Shown here: in pieces, positions 35,116 through 41,805 of the stretch
Numbering within the stretch: position 1 is the first letter of the stretch
Layout of the letters: the number at the start of each line of letters is the position of its first letter
Assembly: GCF_004217545.1 (NCBI RefSeq)
Contig: NZ_SHKY01000001.1
Span: 2,666,001 to 2,730,000, forward strand
Length of the DNA stretch: 64,000 nt
Source of the DNA: Krasilnikovia cinnamomea
Lineage (GTDB): Bacteria; Actinomycetota; Actinomycetes; Mycobacteriales; Micromonosporaceae
Direction of reading: 5' to 3'
The notes under the pieces: generated by a model
What the model saw: only the letters and a program-made list of their open reading frames with translations
Told to the model about the DNA's origin: nothing
Database searches by the model: none
Made by a program: the position numbers and the translations under genes

Positions 35116-35567
35116 CACCCCACCGACGTCGCCGTCGCGGGGGTGGCGGCGTTCCACGCGTCGTCGGGCACCTCGGCCGGGGCAAACCCGTCGTTCTTGC
35201 TGCGGTGCATCCGGTTGACCTTGACCTGCGCCCACTTCAGACTCGGGCCGACCTCGTCGACGTCCAGGCCGTACGCGGACCGCTTCTCACCCTGCTCGTT
35301 CTCCCACCGCGACAACTTCAGCCGGCCGGTGACGATCACCCGGGTGCCCTTGGTCAGCGACTCCGCGATGTGCTCGGCCATGTCCCGCCAGGCGGTGCAG
35401 GTCAAAAACAGCGGGTCGCCGTCCTTCCACTGCCCCGAAGCCCGGTCCAGGGTCCGCGGGGTGGACGCGACGGTGAACTTCACCATCCCGGTGCCGTTCT
35501 CCAGGAACCGCAGTTCCGGGTCGGCGGTCAGGTTCCCCACCACCGTGATCACAGTTTCGTTCGCCAT
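35115..35567 (-). CDS. ssb: Single-stranded DNA-binding protein of the element
   Basis: 150 residues with an OB fold: [54 protein letters not shown] and [13 protein letters not shown]. It would coat the single-stranded intermediates of rolling-circle replication and transfer. The acidic C-terminal tip (DDxPF type) of bacterial SSBs is absent; the protein ends in an Ala/Thr stretch, as in some plasmid SSBs, so it may not recruit host SSB partners. Confidence 0.92.
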   Translation of the reverse strand: MANETVITVVGNLTADPELRFLENGTGMVKFTVASTPRTLDRASGQWKDGDPLFLTCTAWRDMAEHIAESLTKGTRVIVTGRLKLSRWENEQGEKRSAYGLDVDEVGPSLKWAQVKVNRMHRSKNDGFAPAEVPDDAWNAATPATATSVG

Positions 35568-35635
35568 CTCAATCTCGCTCCTCTACTGGTGATGGCGCTT
35601 GATGGAACGGACATCCGGCACCCCGTGCCCGGCGG

Positions 35636-36499
35636 TCATCGGCGGCCGCCGCGCGGTTCGGGTGCTGGAGGCTCGTCGATGTCGGCCAGTTCCAGGCCGA
35701 CCGGCGGCAGGCCCGGCGACACCGGCACCTCCGCCAGGTACTTCTCCCGCAGGCCGGGGACCAGCAGGGCGAGGGGGGACTCGACCCGTCCGGTCAGCGG
35801 GTCCCGACGGGCCACATCGATGCGGAGCAGGGCTGCGTACCGGTCGGATGCGGCCAGCACGCGGACCTGTTTGGCCCAGCACGCCACCGCGATCCGGCCC
35901 GCCTTGCCGTCCAGGTCGGCCAGTTCCAGACCGGGGCGCAGCCACAGCCACACCCGCTCCCCCGCCGGAGTGGGGCGAGCCCACAAGACCAGCGGCAACG
36001 AGCCCGGACGGACTCCGCCCGTACCGCGCACGATCCCGGCGAAGCACAGCCGCAGCCGGTGCCGCACCACCGGCACCCACGACCACGCCGCCACGAACCG
36101 GCGCACCGGCCAGACCGCCAGGCACAGGACGGGAACCAGCAGCACCACAGCGAGGGCCACCCCGCGGCCTGCCAGGTGGGCGATAGTGACCGGGCCACCG
36201 ACCACGAGCAGCGCGGCGATCAGTTCGAAGGACCACCACCACAGCACCCGCAGCACCGGCCACACCCGAACCAGCACACCGGCGACCACGCCGCAAACCA
36301 GCCCGGCCACCGCACCCAGCACAATCGCGAGCAGCAGCGGGCAGAACACCGACAACACCGCGGTCACCAGCGCGTCCACGGCCAGACCCACGACCGCCAC
36401 CGTGATCCGCGCCTTCCGCGCGTACCACTGCGACACCGGCGTCTCCACAATCGCGACCGCGCCGATCGGCTGGCGCGCGAACAGGCTCCGGCCGCTCAT
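35636..36499 (-). CDS. AICE membrane protein, possible N-terminal module of the translocase
   Basis: 287 residues. Several membrane helices fill residues ~30-145 (AVVGLAVDALVTAVLSVF, LLLAIVLGAVAGLVCGVVAG, FELIAALLVVGGPV, ALAVVLLVPVLCLAVW). A soluble part follows with LRPGLELADLDGKAGRIAVA and VRVLAASDRYAALLRID, a stretch seen ahead of FtsK motors in conjugative elements. It may anchor the separately encoded motor in the membrane; this is inferred. ATG 36499 is the first gene after the operator palindromes. Confidence 0.75.
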   Translation of the reverse strand: MSGRSLFARQPIGAVAIVETPVSQWYARKARITVAVVGLAVDALVTAVLSVFCPLLLAIVLGAVAGLVCGVVAGVLVRVWPVLRVLWWWSFELIAALLVVGGPVTIAHLAGRGVALAVVLLVPVLCLAVWPVRRFVAAWSWVPVVRHRLRLCFAGIVRGTGGVRPGSLPLVLWARPTPAGERVWLWLRPGLELADLDGKAGRIAVACWAKQVRVLAASDRYAALLRIDVARRDPLTGRVESPLALLVPGLREKYLAEVPVSPGLPPVGLELADIDEPPAPEPRGGRR

Positions 36500-36530
36500 C
36501 GCACATCACCTCTTGCCATCACTCGACCGG

Positions 36531-36583
36531 AATACAGCGCGGGCGCTGTATTCGATTCCCGACTATACAGCGCCAGTGCTGTA
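36531..36583. promoter_or_regulatory. Two operator-like palindromes ahead of the transfer operon
   Basis: Site 1 (36531-36552) is a perfect palindrome AATACAGCGC-GG-GCGCTGTATT. Site 2 (36566-36583) is TACAGCGC-CA-GTGCTGTA, with one mismatch. Their centres lie 33 bp apart, about three helical turns. They sit directly upstream of the leftward operon and downstream of the small HTH gene. A dimeric repressor binding side by side is likely. Confidence 0.75.
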
Positions 36584-36620
36584 CTCGCTAGGCGTGATGA
36601 AGAGGGTGGAGAACCGTGAT

Positions 36621-36833
36621 CTACTTGCCGCGACGAGGCCGGTTGGCGGCCCAGGTCTTGACCGTGGCTGGACGCCACGCGGGCGACCGGCCGAACGTCC
36701 GCTCGGGTGCGGGTGCCTGTTCGCGGGCGACGTACGCCGCCCAGGTGCTGCGGGTGATCCCCAGGTATGCGGCACACTCGGCCGCGGTCCACCAGTCCGT
36801 GGGCAGCTCGTCGATCTTCGGCGTCGGCGTCAT
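36621..36833 (-). CDS. Small MerR/AlpA-like helix-turn-helix protein
   Basis: 70 residues. WWTAAECAAYLGITRSTWAAYVA is a helix-turn-helix of the excisionase/AlpA type, followed by a Pro/Arg-rich turn and RPATVKTWAANRP. It lies just upstream of the operator palindromes and could bind them or act as an accessory recombination factor. ATG 36833 or GTG 36836 may start it. Confidence 0.75.
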   Translation of the reverse strand: MTPTPKIDELPTDWWTAAECAAYLGITRSTWAAYVAREQAPAPERTFGRSPAWRPATVKTWAANRPRRGK

Positions 36834-37234
36834 CACCGCTCACGGTACGCGAGGACGCCCGGCCACCCACTGATCGGCGACGAGCGGCGGGCCGAGCCGT
36901 GACCCACCGGTGCGCCCGAATCTGACGACGCCACGCCCCACCGTGGTTGACGAGTGCAAGGAAGATGATCTCCAGCGCCAGCAGTCCGATGCCAACGAGG
37001 AAGACGGTCACGGGAAGTGCTCCCGGCATTCTGGACATGGCTACCCTTTCCGGTCGATTCGCGGCGGACGACGCGACTGAGACCAGAGTGTGTCGATCGA
37101 CGTAGACCAATCGAGGTCCCGTAACGGACCGTTGGTGGACCAATCCCGGACATGTGAGGGACATTGGTTGTGACGCTGCCGCGGGTACGCGACCGTCGAG
37201 GTAGAACCCACTAACTGAGGAGCGGAGCGGAACC
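36834..37234. promoter_or_regulatory. Divergent control region with paired ACCAAT/ATTGGT elements
   Basis: About 400 nt between the leftward HTH gene and the rightward regulator. Two tandem inverted pairs are seen: ACCAAT 37106-37111 with GTTGGT 37131-37136, and ACCAAT 37139-37144 with ATTGGT 37163-37168. GGTCC-CGTAAC-GGACC (37115-37130) lies within the first. A leftward ATG at 37038 with GGAAAGGG upstream would start a membrane-helix peptide (VTVFLVGIGLLALEIIFLAL), but its frame runs without stop through the HTH gene, so it is not called. Confidence 0.5.
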
Positions 37235-38545
37235 GTGGCACGACCACGCAGGGAGCCCCGTACGCAGCTGGAACACCTGATCCAGCAGCGTGACCGCACC
37301 TACGAGGAAATGGCCGCCGAGTTCTTGCGTCTGGAGGAACGCGCGACGATCAGCGCGCGTCACCTGGCCCGCATGGCTCGGGGTGAACGGGCGGCGGCGG
37401 GAGCAACCCCCGCCACCCGCCGCGCATTCCAGGCCATGTTCGGCATGCCGCTCGATGACCTGCTCCGCCCGTGGGATCCCAACCTTGCGACAGCCGCGCC
37501 GGCTAACGACGGCTCATTGGTGGTTCCGTCACCCGGCACTGAGAGGGGCATCATCACCATGGCAGCCGAACGCGCCCGCCGATTCACTTTGCTCGCCGCC
37601 GAGAGCACGACACCTGAAGCCGTCGACCAGCTCCGCGACGACGTCCAGCGCCTGGCGCTGGCCTACCCACAGCGCCCGCTCACTGAGCTGCTCGGTGACC
37701 TGGCCGAAACCCAGGACACGCTCTTCGCGCTCCTGGAGCGCCGACAGACACCCCAGCAAGCACGGCAACTGCACTTCCTCGCCAGCGTCACCAGCGGCCT
37801 ACTCGCCAAGGCTTCGCACGACCTCGCCGACCCACACGCCGCCATGCTGCAAGCCCGTACCGCGATCCTGTGCGCGGACCAGGCCGACCACAATGGTCTT
37901 CGCGCCTGGCTGCGCGGCCTGCAATCGATGGTGGCGTACTGGGCCGGCCGCTACGCCGAAGCCGTGCGCTACGCCGAGATGGGCACCGAGTACGCCCACC
38001 AGGGCGGCGGCACCACCTCAGTGTGGCTCCCGGTCAGCGCCGCCCGCGCGTACGCCGCGCTCGGCAACCGCGAGCGCGCGCTGACCGCGATCCGTACTGC
38101 GGAGGACGCCTGGGACAGCGTCGAGCCGGACGCCGTCGACGAGCTGGGCGGCATCTGTACCTTCAGCCAGCCCCGCACGATCTACTACGCCGCTGACGCG
38201 CTCGCCTGGCTGCCCGCGGAGGCGGACAACGCCGTCGCATTCTCCACCCGAGCCGTCACGGCATACGCCGACCGCTCCGACCCGGCGTGGGCGTTCGGCG
38301 ACGAAGCGGGCTCACACGCCGACCTGGCGATCGCCCGGGTCGTGTCGCGCGACATCGAGGGAGCCGAGGACGCGCTCACCTCAGTCCTTGAGCTGGCGCC
38401 CGAACAGCGCATCAACGGGGTTGTCCACTCCGTTCAGCGCGTCCACCAGGCCGTTACCCGCGCAGGACTTGCGGACGACGCATCCGACCTGATCGAGCGG
38501 ATCGAGGACTTCACGCATACGCCGCTGAAGGCCCTGCCCCGGTAG
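37235..38545 (+). CDS. XRE-like regulator with TPR repeats
   Basis: 436 residues from GTG 37235, preceded by GAGGAGCGG. The N-terminal ~70 residues form a divergent lambda-repressor-type domain (TYEEMAAEFLRLEERATISARHLARMARGE), common in actinomycete XRE regulators. The rest is helical and TPR-like (ARQLHFLASVTSGLLAKAS, RYAEAVRYAEMGTEYA, ALGNRERALTAIRTAEDAW). The combination resembles peptide-sensing or signal-responsive regulators. It is the first rightward cargo gene, 14 nt ahead of an acetyltransferase gene. Confidence 0.8.
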   Translation: MARPRREPRTQLEHLIQQRDRTYEEMAAEFLRLEERATISARHLARMARGERAAAGATPATRRAFQAMFGMPLDDLLRPWDPNLATAAPANDGSLVVPSPGTERGIITMAAERARRFTLLAAESTTPEAVDQLRDDVQRLALAYPQRPLTELLGDLAETQDTLFALLERRQTPQQARQLHFLASVTSGLLAKASHDLADPHAAMLQARTAILCADQADHNGLRAWLRGLQSMVAYWAGRYAEAVRYAEMGTEYAHQGGGTTSVWLPVSAARAYAALGNRERALTAIRTAEDAWDSVEPDAVDELGGICTFSQPRTIYYAADALAWLPAEADNAVAFSTRAVTAYADRSDPAWAFGDEAGSHADLAIARVVSRDIEGAEDALTSVLELAPEQRINGVVHSVQRVHQAVTRAGLADDASDLIERIEDFTHTPLKALPR

Positions 38546-38559
38546 GGCAGGATCAGCTC

Positions 38560-39087
38560 ATGTACCCCGTGACGCTCACCGGTCGCGCCGTCACCCTGCG
38601 AGAATTCCGCAGCGACGACACGGCCGCCTCGTTGGCGATCGTCGGCGACGACCAGGTCACCCAGTGGCTGTCCTTCGACAGCCGCGACCTGGCCGCCGCC
38701 CAAGCAATGATCGACGGCGCGGTGGAGCGGGCACGCCACAACCCACGCACTGAGTATTACCTCGCCGTCACCGCAGACGATGACGAGCTGGTCGGCTTCG
38801 TCCGCCTCGCGCTCGCAGGGGTGAAGGCAGCGAAGCTCGGCTACGCCATCCGCGCCGACCGATGGGGCAAGGGTTACGCCACCGACGCCGCCCGACTGAT
38901 GATCACGTTCGGCTTCAAGCAGCTAGGGCTGCACCGCATCTCCGCGGCCATCGGCCCCGACAACGCCGCCTCCATCGCCGTTGCCGAGAGGCTCGGCATG
39001 CAGTATGAGGGTCGCATCCGCGACCACGTGTTCACCAACGGCGCGTGGCGTGACTCGCTCCTATACGCCGTGCTGTCTCGCGATTGA
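38560..39087 (+). CDS. GNAT acetyltransferase, RimJ/RimL type
   Basis: 175 residues with the GNAT fold: VTLREFRSDDTAASLAI, LVGFVRLALAG, the acetyl-CoA loop YAIRADRWGKGYATDAARLM, LGLHRISAAIGPDNAASIAVAERLGM and YEGRIRDHVFTNGAWRDSLLYAVL. This group N-acetylates ribosomal proteins, amino acids or antibiotics. It shares a transcript with the preceding regulator. Substrate unknown. Confidence 0.9.
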   Translation: MYPVTLTGRAVTLREFRSDDTAASLAIVGDDQVTQWLSFDSRDLAAAQAMIDGAVERARHNPRTEYYLAVTADDDELVGFVRLALAGVKAAKLGYAIRADRWGKGYATDAARLMITFGFKQLGLHRISAAIGPDNAASIAVAERLGMQYEGRIRDHVFTNGAWRDSLLYAVLSRD

Positions 39088-39382
39088 ATCTCACCTGCTG
39101 GACGCAGTGGCCGCTGTGCGATCGGAGCCGTCGAGCTGGACGGAGATAACGACGCCGAGTCGCCCGTCACCTCGTTCGGCCCAGTCAGTTGCCGCGCCTC
39201 GCTGAATCTGGGCAGTCCGGAGAACCTGTGGCAGCCACTATCCGCGCCTCGATGTCGCTCTGCGCGCCAGGACAGGGCCACTGGGAATCCGGCCCTTGGC
39301 GCCCGTGGCACCAAGGAGCATGATCGCAAGGGTGCCCCCAGACGGCCGCTCGGAAACTCGGATCAAACCGACCATTAGTTGA

Positions 39383-39781
39383 TCAGCTGACCCACCAATT
39401 GAGTGGCGTAGTGCAGTCTTCACCGTAGACATTACCGTAGTACCACTCTATTCCACGCTTTGCGGCAAGCGCGTTTAATGTTGACTCGATCGCATCGAAA
39501 CGTGCACGCACTGGAACGGTAAGAATCGTCATATTCTTCACACACCCGTCGTGCCATCTCCCTAGGCGACGCAATTCGCCTTCGATAGACATTGCAACAT
39601 CCGGCGGTCCATAGAGCTGCGGGGCCAAGTTCCCTCCCCGCGAGATAACCCCATATGAACCGTCATCAGTATTCACCTGGATAACGCCCCCTGCGGCGAC
39701 ACCGAGCGTGAGTCCAGGCGTGCGAACAAGCTTCAGCAACCCGCCCTCAGTATCGGCAGGGTGGCGCCCGCGCCGACACAA
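39383..39781 (-). CDS. Orphan ORF of the toxin island, possible displaced toxin or effector tip
   Basis: Open for about 132 codons from TTG 39781, just 5 nt after the decayed immunity gene. No good start codon or ribosome site is evident, so it may be a fragment. Features: LTLGVAAGGVIQVNTDDGSYGVI, VPVRARFDAIESTLNALAAK and the Trp/Cys-rich end WYYGNVYGEDCTTPLNWWVS. Its base composition is less GC-rich than the backbone. I cannot name a family; position suggests another cassette remnant of the RHS locus. Confidence 0.5.
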   Translation of the reverse strand: MCRRGRHPADTEGGLLKLVRTPGLTLGVAAGGVIQVNTDDGSYGVISRGGNLAPQLYGPPDVAMSIEGELRRLGRWHDGCVKNMTILTVPVRARFDAIESTLNALAAKRGIEWYYGNVYGEDCTTPLNWWVS

Positions 39782-39786
39782 TTGTC

Positions 39787-40232
39787 TTACGAGAGTTCCG
39801 ACTCCAAAAGGGCCGTCAGCCAGTCCTCGAAGGATCGCCCTCTGACTTCTAGTTCTTGATCCTGACCAAGTTCATGATCCCAAAGGACTATTGGAATCCC
39901 TGCCCCTGCGCCTGACTTGGCCGTATCAAACAGAATAGATTGCCAGCTCCGTCGTTCATTACGCAGACGTAGGATCCTGGGATTGGTGATCCTGGTTCAG
40001 ACCTCTCCGCACGAGTCATCCTCACAACATCAAGATAAGCAGGAACGGCGTTCCCCAGCCCAAATATTTCGAGATGTTGTACGGAAAGCCACCCATACTC
40101 GCGGAGAAAGTAGCGGTAATCATCGGGAAGGCGACCCAGTGCATCCTCCGCGTTGTGAATATCTCGGTCATCTGCACCGTTGCCCGGCAGTACACTGTGG
40201 AGGGCAAGCAGCTCGCTTACGCGCTCGAACAC
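39787..40232 (-). pseudogene. SUKH (SMI1/KNR4) immunity protein, frameshifted
   Basis: GTG 40232 starts a SUKH-family protein (DALGRLPDDYRYFLREYGWL, LEIFGLGNAVPAYLDVV, NDGAGNLFCL). The frame ends early at 39888. One base lost around 39926-39932 explains it: in the next frame the protein continues DTAKSGAGAGIPIVLWDHEL, then RSFEDWLTALLESELS to a stop at 39787. SUKH proteins neutralise nuclease toxins of polymorphic toxin systems, and the HNH toxin fragment lies 38 nt upstream, so this is its likely immunity gene. Could be real decay or a sequencing error. Confidence 0.82.
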
Positions 40233-40270
40233 TCGGTGGACCCCCTATCCACAGTCACATGGAGGGTGAT

Positions 40271-40603
40271 TCAGGCGATATTCTCGCCGAGGCGATGCTG
40301 GGTTCGCGTTAAGAACACGAAATTGCTTTGTTCGTTAGTTCCACCCTTTGACAGCGGGATGCGGTGGTGAATTTCCATAGGGAACCCATCATCGCCTATG
40401 GGAGCCTTCCCCGCTTGCATGCGTTCAAGGTCCCCTGGGGAGTATTGTCCAGGATTCTGTTTCGCCTCGTTCTTCCACAGCCCTGGGCGCATTTTGTTGA
40501 ACTCGGCACGAAGCGCTGGATCGGTTGTGCAGTTGTGGACCAGTACCGGAGTGTTACCAGCTGGCACATAGTACGTGTGGACGCAACCAGCAACTACGCT
40601 AAG
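40271..40603 (-). pseudogene. Displaced RHS toxin tip: end of HINT domain plus HNH nuclease
   Basis: The open frame begins after a stop codon at 40604-40606 and reads HTYYVPAGNTPVLVHNC, the last residues of a HINT domain, matching HTYYVLAGKTPVLVHNC in the full RHS protein. An ~86-residue HNH nuclease follows (EIHHRIPLSKGGTNEQSN, FLTRTQHRLG). No signal peptide, shell or proper start is present; a GTG at 40567 could yield the toxin only if translated internally. This is the structure of an orphan toxin module left by cassette exchange. Confidence 0.8.
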
Positions 40604-40669
40604 TCATGTCAGGCCTCGCCTGCGGTTTCAGGCTGTTTCGTCGCCCCATAGAATCACAATCATCGATCG

Positions 40670-41228
40670 TGACAGCAACGGTGACAGCAACCTCCACGCA
40701 CAAGCACGGCCAGAGGCGGGCCAGTTGGCGCACGAACCGGCGGAGCACGTCCACGCACCCGAGGGAGAGCAGCAGCGGCCGGCGCCGCGAGGATACGAGG
40801 CCGCCCCTCCGGCCCCCAGGACGCTACGCGTCGCCACAGCGACCGCCCTACGGGCGGCCCTTGACCCCGGAGACCACTACGGCCCCGCAAACGCCGACAC
40901 CACGCGGGCAGACGCCTACAGCGCCCACCCAACACGCCGCGCCACCGACCGCGGCTTACGAACCGAGCATCGACGAGTGCCCGAAGAGTTCGATCTGGAG
41001 CCCGTCGCACCACTATCGATCGAGAAGTCTGGCTAAGAAAAGCTATACAGGATCAAGGAGGCGGCCCCGGCCGAAGCCGGGGCCGCGCGCACGCGCTACA
41101 GACCTACGGCCCCGCGCGCACGCCCACGAATGCCGGGCCACCGCGCCGCAGATCAGAGCCGCCCCACCGACAGGCCGTATCGATACCTGCCGCTTTCCCT
41201 TCTCCTTGACGGCAACCGTGACGGCAAC
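40670..41228. repeat. Two pairs of TGACRGCAAC decamers
   Basis: TGACAGCAAC at 40670-40679 and 40682-40691, and TGACGGCAAC at 41207-41216 and 41219-41228. Within each pair the copies are 12 nt apart; the pairs are about 537 nt apart in the same orientation. They may mark the ends of an inserted segment or be protein-binding sites. Confidence 0.6.
41061..41086. terminator. Strong hairpin in the toxin-cassette spacer
   Basis: GCGGCCCCGGC (41061-41071) and GCCGGGGCCGC (41076-41086) form a perfect 11-bp stem with a CGAA tetraloop. It would stop transcription coming leftward from the immunity gene. Confidence 0.75.
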
Positions 41229-41308
41229 GCGGGCGAGCAGTCACCAACCGGGAGAGCGAACCGCTACGTAGCGTGACCACACCAGCCCGCATCCACCTGG
41301 TACTCGGT

Positions 41309-41800
41309 TCAATCTCGCAGTACCACCAAACAGGAGAGTTCGCCGCCAGCCGAAAGACCTATGCGCACTGGACCACCCCCGATGAATTCGACTGGATCAG
41401 ATTCGGAGAGCCGCAGGGTAACGATCTTTTCGCGGACAGACATTCCCAATTTGCTCGCCGCTCGACTCACCCTTTCCTTCGGCTCGGAATAGTCAGGCGT
41501 CCTCCTCCAAGACCAATTATTGAGATCAAGGGTTGGCACCAGACACTGCGATTCGTCTTTCAGTTCGGGAAGGCCATCGTAGCCCACCCCCGCAGGTGGC
41601 TCATCGACGACTACTAACTCCACTAGGGCGCCGTCCATCGAGTTGACCTTCAACTCAACGTAGCCGCCTTCGAGTCCGGTAATCATGAGGTAGAGAGTGT
41701 CTGAGCGACTCTTCACCTGCCATGACACGTTGAGAGCGATCCACGGATCCGTCTCAACGTCAACGCCGACACACTCTGCATGCCCAACAACATTAATCAT
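41309..41800 (-). CDS. Probable immunity protein for the RHS toxin
   Basis: 163 residues from ATG 41800, only 5 nt after the RHS stop codon, the normal place for the cognate immunity gene. It is less GC-rich than the backbone. Sequence: ALNVSWQVKSRSDTLYLMIT, LVELVVVDEPPAGVGYDGLP, then a C-terminal half with ERVSRAASKLGMSVREKIV. No signal peptide, so it is cytoplasmic, as needed to block a toxin that has entered a sister cell. No family recognised; function is inferred from position. Confidence 0.78.
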   Translation of the reverse strand: MINVVGHAECVGVDVETDPWIALNVSWQVKSRSDTLYLMITGLEGGYVELKVNSMDGALVELVVVDEPPAGVGYDGLPELKDESQCLVPTLDLNNWSWRRTPDYSEPKERVSRAASKLGMSVREKIVTLRLSESDPVEFIGGGPVRIGLSAGGELSCLVVLRD

Positions 41801-41805
41801 CTCAG

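Larger units (their letters stand above)
40604..41308. other. Non-coding spacer between toxin cassettes
   Basis: About 700 nt without a credible protein, though long GC-rich frames exist. It holds two pairs of the 10-mer TGACRGCAAC and one strong hairpin (listed separately). Base composition is higher in GC than the toxin cassettes on both sides. Confidence 0.5.

Noticed and set aside
36496..37038. Leftward membrane-helix ORF starting at ATG 37038 with GGAAAGGG site
   Set aside because: Its frame has no stop before 36496 and would overlap the HTH gene and the operators completely, so a real protein is doubtful.
40606..41271. 221-codon Pro/Thr/Arg-rich frame in the toxin-island spacer
   Set aside because: No domain and composition typical of shifted GC-rich DNA; it covers a perfect terminator hairpin and repeats.
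41273..41617. 114-codon plus-strand frame opposite the RHS immunity gene
   Set aside because: The minus-strand gene is better placed and has a natural start; the plus frame has no ribosome site or family.
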